64,000 bases of DNA from Stenopsyche tienmushanensis (lineage: Eukaryota > Arthropoda > Insecta > Trichoptera > Stenopsychidae): assembly GCA_008973525.1 (NCBI GenBank), contig WACJ01000070.1:62001-126000 (forward strand), read 5' to 3'. A program made the translations under genes and the position numbers. Below, in pieces: positions 1 through 11,852 of the stretch (its first letter is position 1; the number at the start of each line of letters is the position of its first letter). The notes under the pieces are model-generated. The model searched no databases. It was not told the DNA's origin and saw only the letters and a program-made list of their open reading frames with translations.

Positions 1-309
1 AATAGTTACGCTTCATTGTAAATACCTATATTATTGTCATAAATACATATTTTTTGTTGTGTAAAGTAAAAAACTCTTTTCAAATAAAATATATTGGAGG
101 GCATATATCGTTTTTATTTCACCAAGCTTAAATTTACAAGTGATTTTCAATCATGAATATCTTATGTTTATTCGAGAAATAATGGTTACCCTCCCCGAGA
201 GAACGGGTGGCCCGAATGAAACTTACCTACTTTCTGGTGTTTTCTTATAGATTTTTCTAGCTGGAGTAGCTAATTGGTCTTTAGAAAATATAGGTGGAGT
301 GCAAAAGGT

Positions 310-700
310 TAAGGCATTAAGTATGAAATATAATTTTATTCAAATGTCTGGCTTTGCTTGGTGGCACGTTTTTGGGAGGTTGAATTTTCGATGACTTTTT
401 TGCATAAATCTGACTAGAATTTGCTGGATGGCGTTCGTAATTTTGACTTTAAGGACATCAATTGTTTGACGTTTATACGCATATATTTGCCATGTATTAT
501 CAAATAATTAATTATAAATTTAATATATATTTATTTAATATTATAGCCGCTACAATTCAACAAACTTTGAGCATTCCTATTGAAAGACCCTTTGTAAACC
601 GTTCGTTTGTAAAGGTGTATCAACAGAACGACGCTCCCTCTTCGTGTATCGGGCAGGTCATGTCTGTGTTATTTTTCCTGAAAATCGGATGAGTGAAGGT
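310..700 (-). mobile_element. IS630/Tc-like transposase 3' fragment
   Basis: On the minus strand 340-475 reads TIDVLKVKITNAIQQI, a motif typical of the C-terminus of insect IS630/Tc-like transposases that also carry a TCHTA block. The same arrangement, followed by related non-coding sequence, recurs at 39000-39660, so these are two copies of one family. The frame is broken and the ends are not defined. Confidence 0.6.
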
Positions 701-1480
701 TCGTGACGGAGCTGTGACGTGTTCCCACCAAATCCGGAAAAAGCTGTCGGGATACACGGACTTTATATAACGATAACGATTGCCAATAACTTTGTGACCG
801 GCCTAATAAAGTATTCCGTATCTAGCGGATATGAATTGTTTTTAACCACCCCATTGTAGTAAAGAGATCCCAGAAATAGCCGTTTACCATCGATTTTCTC
901 GGACTTCATGCAGCTTACCATCAAATATGATTACGTCAAAGCCATATGAAAATATATTTAATAATATTTTTTTATTATTTTTCTATCAAGCGGATGAAAT
1001 TGTTTTACGACCAAGATGGTCGTGATCGATTTTCAAAGGAGAAATTTCTTTTAGGAGATCGATGGCGGAACTAAAATAGCTCAGAGCGATATCAGTTATT
1101 TTACCGGAAGTGACTGACAAATCCCCGCGGTCTATCCCGATCCGCGAATGGCTTTGTGGATTGGGTATTGACGTGTGACCCGCCTATTCCTCATCTTCTC
1201 ATCCTTCTTCCTTTTGTACTCTCGGAAAGTCTTCCGTGAAATACTTCCGACCAAAACAAACACGAGATGAAAATATTCGAACTGATTTAGACGACGTCGG
1301 AAAAAGCTCGAGGAACACATGCGGCGATAATAAATCATATATTTTTTTAATAAATACAATATGTAGAATAGCAATTATATTAAAATCCATTTGCATATCT
1401 AAAAAATTCGATTCAACGTAAGTCTGTCTGTTTATCTATCTGTTTGTCTGTCAGTCCAATACAAACCGAAATATTTTGAT
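701..1480. other. no gene recognised
   Basis: Ordinary AT-rich sequence downstream of the DIP gene. Short ORFs here have no recognisable motif. A (tctg/tatc)n-like simple stretch lies near 1424-1452. Confidence 0.5.
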
Positions 1481-1539
1481 TGATGTAAACCAATTGGAAC
1501 CGGAGAGCACACATGCTTTGCTCTAATGTAAATCCACTT

Positions 1540-2076
1540 TTCAGCTTCACATACAATCAGCTTATAACATGATTGATAATGAACCAAGCTCAATAAATGA
1601 ACCTTAACACTGTTGATAGCGCACAATATAACATGTTGCGAAAATGAAAAAACAGGGTTACCGTGCAAGCCTACCAGCTTACTTCTGAAGGAATAGATTT
1701 TGCAAAAGAGTGGTGATACTCAGCTAATGACGCCATTCCAGAGCAGTCAAAAGGGAATAACAAAATTGTTCAATGATAAGAATGAAGCTCATATCTTAAT
1801 AATCAAAACAAACGCCTATTCTCAAGACAACACGAATAATCGAGCTTCGACTTCTAGATACTCATTCTGTTTTTGTATTGTAATTTGTGTGTATTTACAT
1901 TTATATTTTTATTATCATACAGGTTTTATTTTGATTTTAAACAATGCCGAATTCCTAACGAGCATTTAAACGTGTATGGGTCCTTTATAGTACCGACCGT
2001 GCTACCAATATATGAGTGTATGATGAGACGTAAGACAGCTATCTCCGTCTCCGAATTACCGTACCCATAGGGTTAA
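1540..2076 (+). repeat. TTAA-type MITE, family A copy 1
   Basis: Contains the two blocks that define this dispersed family: aataaatgaaccttaacact near 1590-1615 and a gtgtatggg-cctttata-...-atgagtgtatgatgagacg block near 1970-2030, as in copies at 9.3-10.1 kb and 61.8-62.1 kb. It ends at cccatagggTTAA (TTAA 2073-2076), the expected piggyBac-type boundary. The left boundary is approximate. Confidence 0.55.
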
Positions 2077-2130
2077 TCTAATAGACTGTTTGAAGCATAA
2101 GTACCCTTCTTTAAGCATTTGACCATGTAT

Positions 2131-2760
2131 GAGGGTCATCCAGAAAGTAAGGTTACAGCATTTATATAGGATCTAAAAATGCTTGTATTTAATTGAAATT
2201 CATAGGATACTTCCCTAAATATATTAAACTATTTTTCAACATAATAGACGTCGAGATTGAGATTTTTCTGTATCGAGTGTGCTATTGTCATAGATCTCCG
2301 CCGCTTTGTTTTGGATTGTCTTTTAGATTCTAGGGTATAGTGACACATCCATGTTTCATCCTCCGACACGATTGAGCCCAAAAAAACTTCTCTCTCATGT
2401 AGAAAACGATTCAAAAAATCATGCTTGGCAATCAAGCGATTTTGACACTGCTCCGGTGTGCGCTTTCTGGGCACATATCTCGCACACAACTTCTTGAAAG
2501 CAAATTTTTTTGATATAATATCATTAAGAAGACTTCGAAAAATGCCAGGAAACTCTTCATGAAGTTCGTCAAGCGTCACACGGCCGTCATTTTGCACTTG
2601 TTCTTTAATTTTTTGCACAATCAATGATTACGGCCTTCTCTGAACAATCTAACTCACTTCGGGATATATTGTTGACTCATTACATTACATTACGAACATA
2701 CCGTTAAGAGCTCGCCAAAAGCGCCAAATTTGAAAAAAAAAATCGGTCTCAGAAACTCTT
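2131..2760 (-). mobile_element. mariner, internally deleted, transposase on minus strand
   Basis: The left end at 2131 reads gggtcatccagaaagtaagg, matching the inverted repeat of the copy at 35.7 kb. The minus-strand reading frame 2229-2624 holds the mariner block LDELHEEFPGIFRSLL and the first catalytic region SEDETWMCHYTLESKRQS. The rest of the catalytic domain is missing, and the frame passes straight to DVYYVEK-like terminal sequence, so this is a deletion derivative. The right end is eroded. Confidence 0.85.
2229..2624 (-). pseudogene. mariner transposase remnant
   Basis: 131 codons with the second HTH-linker region and the first catalytic aspartate context (DETW) of a mariner transposase. 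The family protein is about 350 residues; the second and third acidic residues are absent here. The ATG is internal to the original ORF: HTH-1 sequence continues at 2630-2690 in a degraded state. Confidence 0.85.
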
Positions 2761-2764
2761 TGTA

Positions 2765-4300
2765 CTGATAATAAAATACTAATCTAATAGTTTAGATGAT
2801 TGAGTTGCAGTATCCAAGATTGAGCGTTTTCATGGAATCACAAATGAAAAGCGCATAATTATTGGCTTAAAATTATATAGTATATTGAACATTTCAAATG
2901 TTTGTTTTTATCAAGGCGATAAAATAAACAGAAAACAAATTCCCAACACATATGAGCGTATGTCCCGTATGAAAAGGAAAGTTTTCGATCCACAGCAAAT
3001 CATCCAGGTCTCAGGACGACCCTTGCGTGTGATAAAATGATCAAGCCAGCCGTCCCCCGGCGTAACTTCTTGTCGCAACACTTGTTTACAGCCTTCGTGC
3101 CCACTTCCCACCCACTTCCAGGAGATCCACTTCGTCCCCCCCTGTCTGGACCGGTTCTCATAGGGATTCGGCTATTCCCCAATTTTCCGCTCCTTTACGA
3201 TTACAGTTGTTAGCCGGCACATATCGGATAACGTCTATGAAAGACCAATCTAAAAGGACATCCGAGACGGTCGATTTTAATCGTTTACGATTTTACAACG
3301 AGATATTTTAATTTGTCTGACGTAAAAACGAATTGCCGTGGTTTAAGCTCAGTAGTTTAATAAAAATATTTTATCGTCTGCTTTAATTTCTCGCAGTATT
3401 TTTATCGCATGTCTCTTCTCAGTCACATAAACATATAAGACTCTAATATAATTGCGGAGTGTTCCGAGAGAGACTCGGTATAATCAGCGAAGGGCAATGG
3501 GCTAATAAAGATTTCTGATGGAATTGCACTTTTATATTTCCCTCGGGATATTTGTATATCTCGGCATCACATCTTTGAGATATTACCGCGTCTGGTGCGA
3601 AGAAACTTCTCTAATCCTTCATAACATTCGTCTTGACGCGTTCAACCCTCACACGTCCCAAGAACGTCAAAGAAGAATGGAAAATGTCTGAATGGAAATA
3701 AATTTAAGTACATATTTATGATTGCGATAAAGGGCGTAATGATCGGTGTGCGTACATCCCCTTTTGTTAAATTGAATGTATGCTTTGAGGCTTTTATCCA
3801 TGCATTTGTATAGGACGGGAACAGCCTTATCTGCGGCAGTAAGTTAGCCGAATTGGTGAACAGAAAAGCGACAATTAAGCTCGTTGAAATAAATTTCTGT
3901 AAAAGCGATACAAGCGCGAAACCGCGGATTTACATAGCAAATGGCCAATTAAGTGTATTGAAAAATTGCCAGAGACAAAACGTTGTTTGTGTGAGCTAAT
4001 TGCGACTGGAGTTGCGAAGTGCATCCGGCGAAAAAAGTTTGAGAGCCACAATCGTAAATGGACGCTCGGGAGAATTTAACACTTCATTTGCTGGAACCAT
4101 TCGGTACACGCTCAAAAGTGTTAGAACTTTTTGAAAAACAGCTTTAAAACGCTTGTGGTATGGAATAAATTTGCCATTGTTTGTTGAATTATTTTCACTT
4201 TACATTTTTTTTCCTTCATATATTATTATATTCACAATTTCATATCTTACATAAAAAAAACCTTTTTATTTCGCTGAAATAGCTTCAAACAGCGCTCTGA
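2765..4300. other. no gene recognised
   Basis: AT-rich sequence without recognisable coding motifs. A GC-richer patch at 2990-3185 has overlapping short minus-strand ORFs whose translations match nothing I know. Confidence 0.5.
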
Positions 4301-4305
4301 ATTAT

Positions 4306-4435
4306 GAGCAAACGCGGTACCCGCGTCGAACACAGCTTTCTCATGGACAAATATTGGCATCAGATATCTTATGGAATATCAATTAACGATCGTCCAAAAC
4401 TAATTCGTCATTTTACGAACTTATTGAGTGATGTG
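4306..4435. mobile_element. mariner scrap with one inverted-repeat end
   Basis: 4306-4350 resembles the block of the mariner fragment at 49200-49240 (gagcaaacgcgg...agctttctcatg). The segment ends in acgaacttattgagtgatg, the terminal sequence also found at 12985-13002 and 29355-29377. Nearly all of the interior is deleted. Confidence 0.6.
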
Positions 4436-4439
4436 GGTG

Positions 4440-4760
4440 AGTATTGTTTCTGACGATAGTACAAATTGCATCATCTCTGAACCCGTTGATGAGTAATCGT
4501 GCATATGTGCGTTCGAACTCGAGTAATACAGAAAGATCATTCTCGCATATTATGTGCGGATATTAGCGAATCAAAGACATAGACGGATGTCTTGCATCTC
4601 ATCATATACTTGTACATCGATGGCAAAGTCATGCTGTAAAGGTACCCCTACACATCTAAATATTAAAACATTATATTTACGATCTCTTTTATTTTTTTGA
4701 CACGTTTCAATGAAATTCCCGACCAAGTTTCACAAACACAACGAATAACTTATATTTATG
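4440..4760 (-). repeat. MITE family A copy 2
   Basis: Reverse-complement of the block at 9770-10080: it contains ctgtaaaggtacccctaca, the tgtacatcgatggcaaa block and acgatctcttttattt followed by the cccgaccaagttt block. Boundaries are approximate. Confidence 0.6.
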
Positions 4761-4960
4761 CAAAGGAACACAATATTTGAAGAATATTTTTCCATAATAT
4801 ACTAAATAGATCACATCAAAATAAACATTAAAATTATAATGGATTTTTTTCAAATCCGGTTAAAAACCATCAGGTATGGGGTCTTCTTAAAGCGTTGATG
4901 GTCTTCTACAATCATAATAAATAGTAGAAAGTCACATAAATCAATTATATACATAGCCTG

Positions 4961-5360
4961 TTAAGTGGGCGGGACGTATATATACGTCCAACGTTAACTG
5001 CATCGAAATTAGTTAGGACGTATATATACGTCATCGATATATATGTTGAGTCCCAAAGCAGGCGGGACTTTCTTTTTTTGGTTAACGAATGGCGCAGTTG
5101 TCGATACATGTTTTGACTATGAATTTAAGATATGTAGCAAATTGGTTGCACTTCGCTATTGTGTATTTAGTAAAAGATGACTAATAGCACAAGGTAAGAT
5201 TCAAAGGCAAACTTATAATTTAAAATGGAAGGACAAAAAAGACGTATTGCTGCTCAGATTAGACAAAATAGTAAAAGCCAACCTATGCCGTCAAAAAACA
5301 GCATTACACCTAAACCCTCACGCTTAGTTAAAAGGCTAAAAAATCTGATTAAATAAGCTC
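4961..5360 (+). mobile_element. piggyBac-type TTAA end with two palindromes and a short ORF remnant
   Basis: TTAA at 4961-4964 is followed after 8 bp by the palindrome gacgtatatatacgtc, which repeats 44 bp further on (centres 4980/4981 and 5024/5025). A possible ORF starts at 5225 (MEGQKRRIAAQI...), basic and ended by a stop near 5356; it is followed out of frame by Ser/Asp-rich sequence that could be a degraded acidic transposase N-terminus. The same end structure is found at 53528. The coding call is weak. Confidence 0.5.
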
Positions 5361-6590
5361 TAAGCCGTAAAAGCGCTATTCAGATATCATCGGGTCAGCA
5401 TCAGACAGTACATTGCTGTTCGAGCAGATGAGTGGCAAGCAATCTGGGTGAGCCGAAGTGGGAGTCATCTTTAACGGAGCCCTCTCCAAATGTTATGGCG
5501 ACTCATATTACATTAATCAAGTGATATAATTTTAATTTTTCATAATAAAATAAAAGTCATATTTAATATTACTGCTTGTATAGTTTAAATTATGTTTTTG
5601 ACGATTAGTATAATTTCTCATAAAAACATAGTATTAAATAAATTTAAAATATCATAGGTTTATATTGTCAATCTAGGGTTGAAATGCATAATTAGAGAAC
5701 GTTACATTGTAACTAGTGACAGTTTTTAGTATACATTTGGACTTAAAACGGCAGCAACCGTAATAACGTTCGTTGGATGGTTAGCTTATTAACATCACAG
5801 CTTCGTGCAGACTCTTGAATAATTCTAATTCATAACACAGACTAGCTGCAATCATCAAAATTTAATTTAACCGATAAATCGTATTATTTTGCTAAGGGTT
5901 GACGATGCGGCTGTAAAGCCAAACGCTCGAGACTTTTATAGACAATCTACAGCGACTGTTTATTAGGCGATCATTTCGCGGGTTTTACGCTTGCCGCAAG
6001 AAATTCGATCGCCATAAATAGCCGATGATGACCTCAAAAAAATCCGAAGGTCATAAAAACTTACCCCAGTTGACAAAGAAGGTTTTTGCAGGGTCGTAAA
6101 CGTTAGAAATACGCCTCCGTTCGTTTGTATTGTTAACACATAAATGGTACAACTGTGACGGAACAATGGAACACTCAGCCGTGGAGTGTTTTCGGTGTGA
6201 GGGTTTGAATGCCGGCGGAGGTCCTGCAGGAGGTAGGTGTGATCCTTTCCGAGTTGTAAATACTCTAAACCCGGCTCGAAGGACAATCGTGGTTCTTGGG
6301 GCGCCCTACGGTTCAAAATGTGGGGGATCAAAACGAAGCTTGATGGGATAACGATTAGCATCTTTGTTTGAACGCTACCTTCAATTATACATTTGTCACA
6401 AATGGGAGTGATATTTATGCCGAAATATGACATGAGTTTTGAAAGAATGCTTATCTGTATTGTTGGACATAAATCATCCTAGCATATTGATAAAAGCAAC
6501 GTCTTATCAGTTCCAAGTGTTGAAAATTTAAAATACATTAATCATTCGATCTACGAGCTAATTTATGGGGTTATTTTAATTTATAAAGAC
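5361..6590. other. unassigned; ORF 5963-6433 without recognisable domain
   Basis: The minus-strand ORF 5963-6433 (156 codons) is the longest here, but its translation has no motif I can name and no splice context. On the plus strand, 6150-6190 reads CDGTMEHSAVEC, which faintly resembles the CCHC end of R1-like reverse transcriptases; I treat that as possible coincidence. Confidence 0.3.
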
Positions 6591-7490
6591 TAAACTATCA
6601 TTTTATTTCAAATATATTTAAAAATATGTCGCTGAAATGTCTTCTATAATTTTGGTGAAGAAATTCGGATTATTTCAACGTTTTACAGATAATTTCTTAG
6701 TACTTAAAACTTTAAACGCGTTTTTCTTGAAATGACATTTTGCGTTAAGAAAATCTCTAAAACCAGGAACAATTGGTTTGAAATTTTTGTGAAATTATTT
6801 TACATATATAAACCCTTGTGTTGTGAACTAAAATCAAGTTAAAATGATGATTTAATCTTATTTTTTACACTAAAAACACTCCCAAAAAGGGTTATTTTTT
6901 CAGGACTTTATTTTTAAAGCGGCGCCATTTTGTTACTTTTAAACTATAATTATTAACTAAAATTCTGGATGTAGCGGCATTCACCAAGATTAAGAAATCT
7001 ATTAAAAAATATGGTGTATTAATATTGAAAAAAAATCGTTAAAAAATCCTGGTTTTTGGGCCGTGTAAGTGGTATTACCTCCTTAAGTAAAAAATAATAT
7101 AGTTTTTCCTTCCTGTTTTTGTTTTTGTGGTTAATAAATCTGCTTGTTTATGGTTGGTAAAAAGTATTTTAATAACTAAAAATGAATACTATTAACCTTT
7201 CTATAGCGTTCACTTCTATAGAGTTTTTTCCTATAACATTTGTTGCTGTCATTTCGTATAGCGTATCCTTTACAAAATGCCATATTTTCAAGGTCGCTCG
7301 AAATTCTAATTATGATCATCAAAGTACAGTAAGAAAATATTTTTCCACTTGTATAGTCATGGAACATATTATGATCAAGAAAATCGATGCACACTTTTTT
7401 TAATGCATTATATATGCACTTTTATGAGATTTTCAACCATTATATTTTTTTATAATAAAACTATTGGATTACCTAATAAGTACATATATA
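6590..7490. repeat. AT-rich repeat related to TTAAGGNGGTA elements
   Basis: Low-complexity sequence with phrases seen in the repeats at 16.8-18.2, 43.4-44.0 and 55.8-57.0 kb. Near 7070-7086 it contains gtattacctccttaag, resembling the inverted end TTAAGGGGGTATT of the element at 55.1-57.0 kb. The other end is not found. Confidence 0.35.
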
Positions 7491-7870
7491 CTAATATCTT
7501 ATACATAAAAATTAATTTTGTTTGTTTGTATGTAATGCGCTGCCATACCGTTCATCAGATTGCGATAAAATTTCGCCCACTTATTGCGAAGAATTACGCA
7601 AGTAATATAGGTGTAGTATAAGACACAAAAATAAAAAAATTGTTTGTTCGTATTTTATGCGCTGTCGTACCGTTCATTCGATTGCGATAAAACTTTGCCG
7701 ACTTATTGCTTGCACTTTTTTAAATAATATAGGTATAGTACAATTAACTAACAGTAGATATTATATATAAAAATTAATCTTTGTATGTTTGAAGAAGATA
7801 ACTCTTTCAAATTTCAAACGATATTTTTATAATTATTATTTCTGTCGCAGCAACGCGCCGGGATCCAGTT
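7490..7870 (+). mobile_element. Helitron-like repeat with twin 120-bp units
   Basis: Two consecutive units share gcgctg-c-taccgttcat, the gattgcgataaaa phrase and ataataggtataagt-like ends; the same twin layout recurs at 36650-36900 and part of it, inverted, at 30470-30570. The stretch closes with gcaacgcgccgggatccag, like the GC-rich hairpin end of insect Helitrons. No Rep/helicase coding is present. Confidence 0.5.
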
Positions 7871-8640
7871 ATTAATAATAAAAATATCTAATAACATAAC
7901 AAAACGCCTGATGAATTGAAAATGAGTAGGTTTACAATTTCTGGGATTCAAAAAAGATCATTTAAAATATAAAAAAGGAAACAAAATGTTCACAAAATAT
8001 AATTGATAAAACCTAACCCCAAATTTTGTATGAGTGCCTTACTTCCTATTTTGCGTTTTTTTATATAGCATGGTCACCTTTCGACACTATAGAAGGGTTG
8101 ACTGTGAACAATGTATTCGATTTAATACTATATAAAGATACTTGTTTAATGACTTTATTGAAGAAGATTCCTATCCGATGGAATATATATTTCTAATGAA
8201 GGAAACTATATAGAAAAGTAAGATACTCAATGTGAATTTTTATATATCTCTATTGAATTTGCACAGAAAAAATCCGGATTATATTTGAATCACCCTGTAA
8301 GTTTTTGGTCAGGGCTTTGAACTGGAACCAAACAAATTTGAAAATTGCGTAATTAAGTTCATATTTTTTATCAAACTGATAACAGTAACCACAAAAGACG
8401 AAAACAATTTACGCCACATATTTATTGATGTAATGTATATATTTTTGTACATGTTATAATAAATGTGTACATGTGTTGAAGTCAAGCGGCTATTAATACG
8501 AAATGATGTTGCCTTTCATGTCGGCCATTTGTTCATCGACGATCAGATTTGGATTTGTCTGCGCAACTCAAAGATAATGGAATAATTACACTTGATCTAC
8601 CCGGATAAAACTATTAGGCTAGAAATAGAATTTAAATAAG
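7871..8640. other. no gene; solitary mariner end at 8274-8302
   Basis: AT-rich sequence. The string atccggattatatttgaatc at 8277-8296, followed by accctg, is the inverse of the end seen at 62404-62432 (gtgattcaaatataacccgg), so a mariner terminus is present, but no transposase sequence was recognised beside it. Confidence 0.5.
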
Positions 8641-9330
8641 GACCATTGTTATGCAGATTGACTCGTTGGTTAAGGGAGACAACGAGTTTGCCGGGCGCTT
8701 AAGATCTTAGCAGCTCTTTGATGGGTCAAATCAAAGAGCGTCGGTTGGCGAATGAAGTTTCCAGCTACTTGACCACACTCGGCAGGGCTGAAACCACTCC
8801 TGGAATGGTGGACGGTCAGCAGCAACACTCAAGGAAAATTTACCCAGTTAACAATTGTTGACAAGTTTTCAAATTCGCAATCAAAGTTTCGTCTTGTTAA
8901 TAGTTTGTGCATTCGCGTTGGAATTTTCGTGAACGAGGTCGAATTTGGATTCTTGCTGAGCTATGATTTGCGGCTCGTCTGAATTAAAACCAGTACATTC
9001 TGCATTGCGAATCCAAACTTGCAATCATAATATCAGCCAAATAATGGTTAGCATGAAAAATGGCTATTTGAGATCCACAACCATGTCGATCATATTTAAA
9101 GCATTTATTCAATCACCAGTTGTAAAAGTATTTGATATGCCAAGCATTTGCATCCATTTTAGGTTGTAATATGATGTTCAAATAGCGCAAGTTATGTTTT
9201 GCAAGATGCATGTCCATGACTTCCCGATTAGATCTTAAACGTTTGAATACTGAGTTACTTTCAAATCTAGTTAAACCTTGATAATATATTCGTATGCCCA
9301 CCACTTATCGTTCACACTAATCCGCTTTTT
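8641..9330. other. unassigned stretch with GC-richer patch
   Basis: 8650-8830 is less AT-rich than its surroundings and includes a small inverted repeat (gctctttgatgggtcaaatcaaagagc region). No ORF longer than about 70 codons and no domain is recognisable. It could be an old retroelement piece. Confidence 0.3.
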
Positions 9331-10085
9331 TTTCAGGACCGCGCAACGTGAGTGAATCTTGTATATTAATAAATGAACCTTAGCACTCTTGATATAACAC
9401 AATATTCATTCATTTTTTCGCGAAAAAATAAATAATAAACATGCGTATCTAGTAACATATTTTATAACAATTTCTTGAATATATATAAAATGTTTTGCAA
9501 ATGGACCGTGGCTTAAACGGTCTTCAGACTCTACACCACTATATTTCTATGCCTGGGGACGTGACTTATTTCGTGGCTCGCACGGTCACCAGATCTGACA
9601 CCATTGGATTTCTTTGTCTAGGGACGTGCTCTATTCCGTGATTTTCACTGTATTCAGATCTGACACCACTGGATTTTTTTGGTCTAGGGACGTCCAAAAT
9701 AATTAATCTATATGACAATTTATAATTTTTTTAAAAACTAAATTAAGTTCAAAATAGTTTTTTGTTAATTTTTGTAAAGTAATTCTTTTTGTTCGCAAAA
9801 CTTGGTCGGAAATTTAAAACGTGGCAAAAGAATAAAAGAGATCGTAAATGAATTTGAGAATATTTAGACGTGTATGGGTACCTTTACAGCACGATCTTGC
9901 CATCGATGTATGAGTATACGATGAGACGCCAGATATCTCCATACTTAGTGTGCGAGAATGCTCTTTCTGTATCACTCGAATCCAAACACATATATGCGCG
10001 AATATTCATCAAATTTACAAAATACTACAGCCACATCTTTGTGTCTTTCTTCACAGGTTAACAGTGACATCTGTCAGTATTACTG
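9331..10085 (+). repeat. MITE family A copy 3, interrupted
   Basis: 9331-9470 (gaccgcgcaacg-gagtgaat..., aataaatgaaccttagcact) and 9770-10085 (cgtgtatgggtacctttaca..., cgatgtatgagtatacgatg) are the two halves of family A, separated by a triplicated transposase fragment at 9526-9700. The order matches the uninterrupted copy at 61755-62090. Confidence 0.6.
9526..9700 (+). repeat. tandem triplication (65 bp) of an IS630-like catalytic motif
   Basis: Three units begin near 9526, 9591 and 9656 with agaCTCtacacca or agatctgacacca and continue ttggattt-tttg-ctagggacgt. In one frame they read DSTPLYFYAWG, DLTPLDFFV and DLTPLDFFGLG, which resemble the DLTPLDFFLWG box around the last catalytic acid of IS630/Tc-like transposases. 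Confidence 0.55.
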
Positions 10086-11459
10086 TGCGTGCATTGCTTT
10101 CCCTCTCTTCTCTCAGTAATGGAGAGGGAATGTGGACGCGCAGGAGATATAAAAATATAGTCAATGGATAACCTTGGATGTGGGAAGAGGTTTTATTTCG
10201 GTAGGCTCGTTTGTAATCTCGGCGCTTCCACTCCACATAACAATCTCATATCAAACGCAAAAAACGCGCTTACATTTTAATCGGATGAATAATTATATTG
10301 ATCACTTTTAAATTTATTATTAATTTTGGTATCCACCATTTGCATAACATTCGAAATTATTTGGAAACCCTCATTAAAAATGCAAATCACGAAATGAGTG
10401 TGTATTTCAATAGCACACGATCCGCATAGTAAGCGAAATTTATAATTGATTGGGTTTGAGCTTCATCATTTTGCTAATATCTTATCAGGTGTTAAATCTA
10501 ATCACTGTCTTTAGAATTCTTTAATTTTAGATTTTTTTATATGACAAAGTGATATTATTGGGCAAAGGTTTTGCAACCCTTGTTTTATACATGCATGTGT
10601 TCAGCGTATGTAAATATTTTTCAGCTTTACCCCAGTGCACCCCATGCTATAGTAACAGTCTGTTTATCGTTTGATGCCAGTATTCAATTTGTACTATGTG
10701 TCACATGCAACATTCAGAATTTTAATTTCGGTTAGAATATTTTTACCCCCATCTAATGGATTGATAGAGCCTTCGTGTAGGAGCTTATCGTAGGGAGGAT
10801 CCAGCGGTGCGGTGCGCTTTGGATGTGCACCATTCCCCGCATACCATTTGTGTGTAATATCCACGGAGGGCCAAAGAGTAACAGAAATAATAAAGCAGGC
10901 AATCCCGCTAATGCACGTACAAGCGATGTAGATAAGCTAAACCAAGCTACATGCAGCCCTCCATACAAAAGGGCGTTATTGGTAGCTCCGGCCCTGGATG
11001 GCGAACGCCCGCGACCGCATAATGCAGGCTCGCTACCCAAAAACATTCGACCGAAACCCAAATGCAGTCATGATCATTAAATAGATTTCCGGGAGTACAG
11101 GAGCACTTGGGACTGATAATTTCCGGCCACCATGGTTTCCGGGACTCTTGATTTGTGCAATAATCAGAATGCTCAGCTTTATTCCGGTTAAAAATAATTT
11201 AAATACTTGCTAGAATTTAAGTTAAATTATTAATATTAATTAAAAAAAAAACAATTTAGCAGAGCCATCTATGAATGATTGACATGAAATTTTAATTTAC
11301 TTTAATATATTTATTTTATCTAATTATGATTTTATATAGACATACATATTGCGAGACTGTTGACTATTGGTAAATATTCTGTCCTATCACATTGTATGAT
11401 AATTACGATTCGTTTATATTTAAGAACCTAACACATGACTAAATAAGTTCACAGGATGA
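10086..11459. other. unassigned; GC-richer ORF patch 10745-11090
   Basis: Mostly AT-rich. 10745-11090 is GC-richer and open on both strands (plus 10823-11080, 85 codons; minus 10753-11061, 102 codons). Neither translation contains a motif I recognise, and there is no convincing splice pairing. It may be a degraded retroelement segment or an unrecognised exon. Confidence 0.35.
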
Positions 11460-11732
11460 TATACAAGAGCCATCCCAAAAGTCATGAAACATATTTTTTT
11501 GCCACACTCCTATTGATGTAACATATATAAAACGGTTGGGTAGGGTGGGGGAGATCATTAACTTTACAGTGCAAAAAAAATTTGTAAACTGCGAGCATCA
11601 GTAGAATCAGGATAGCTGTTCTAGTGCACCCTTGTTTTGATATCAAGTCAGAGTTTGTAATTCAAGGACAGACAGTCAAAGGTGCCAATTACGTGGATGT
11701 TCTGGAAAGATTAAGGAAAATAGACTACCTGG

Positions 11733-11850
11733 GTGCTGCATCATGACAATGCGCCCAGCCATACATCTCTATGCATCCGTGAGCTCCTGGTGAAACACAA
11801 CATGGCAATGCTACCGCAACCACCCAGCAATCTCTTCACGCTGCTCACCC
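11733..11850 (+). pseudogene. mariner transposase remnant (HDNAPSHT box)
   Basis: The frame reads MLHHDNAPSHTSLCIRELLV then KHNMAMLPQPP, as in mariner transposases around the second catalytic aspartate; the expected following YSPDLAP box is lost at the poly-G junction near 11865. Upstream parts are in another frame. Confidence 0.8.
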
Positions 11851-11852
11851 AT

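Noticed and set aside
5963..6433. 156-codon minus ORF as a gene
   Set aside because: No domain, no splice partners, and the opposite strand is also partly open; it may be chance. Kept only as unassigned.
8650..8760. tRNA or structured RNA suggested by gctctttga...tcaaagagc
   Set aside because: Only one short stem is seen; no cloverleaf, A/B box pair or family match could be made out.
9526..9700. CRISPR-like array
   Set aside because: The units are contiguous without spacers, and the source is eukaryotic; they translate to a transposase box.
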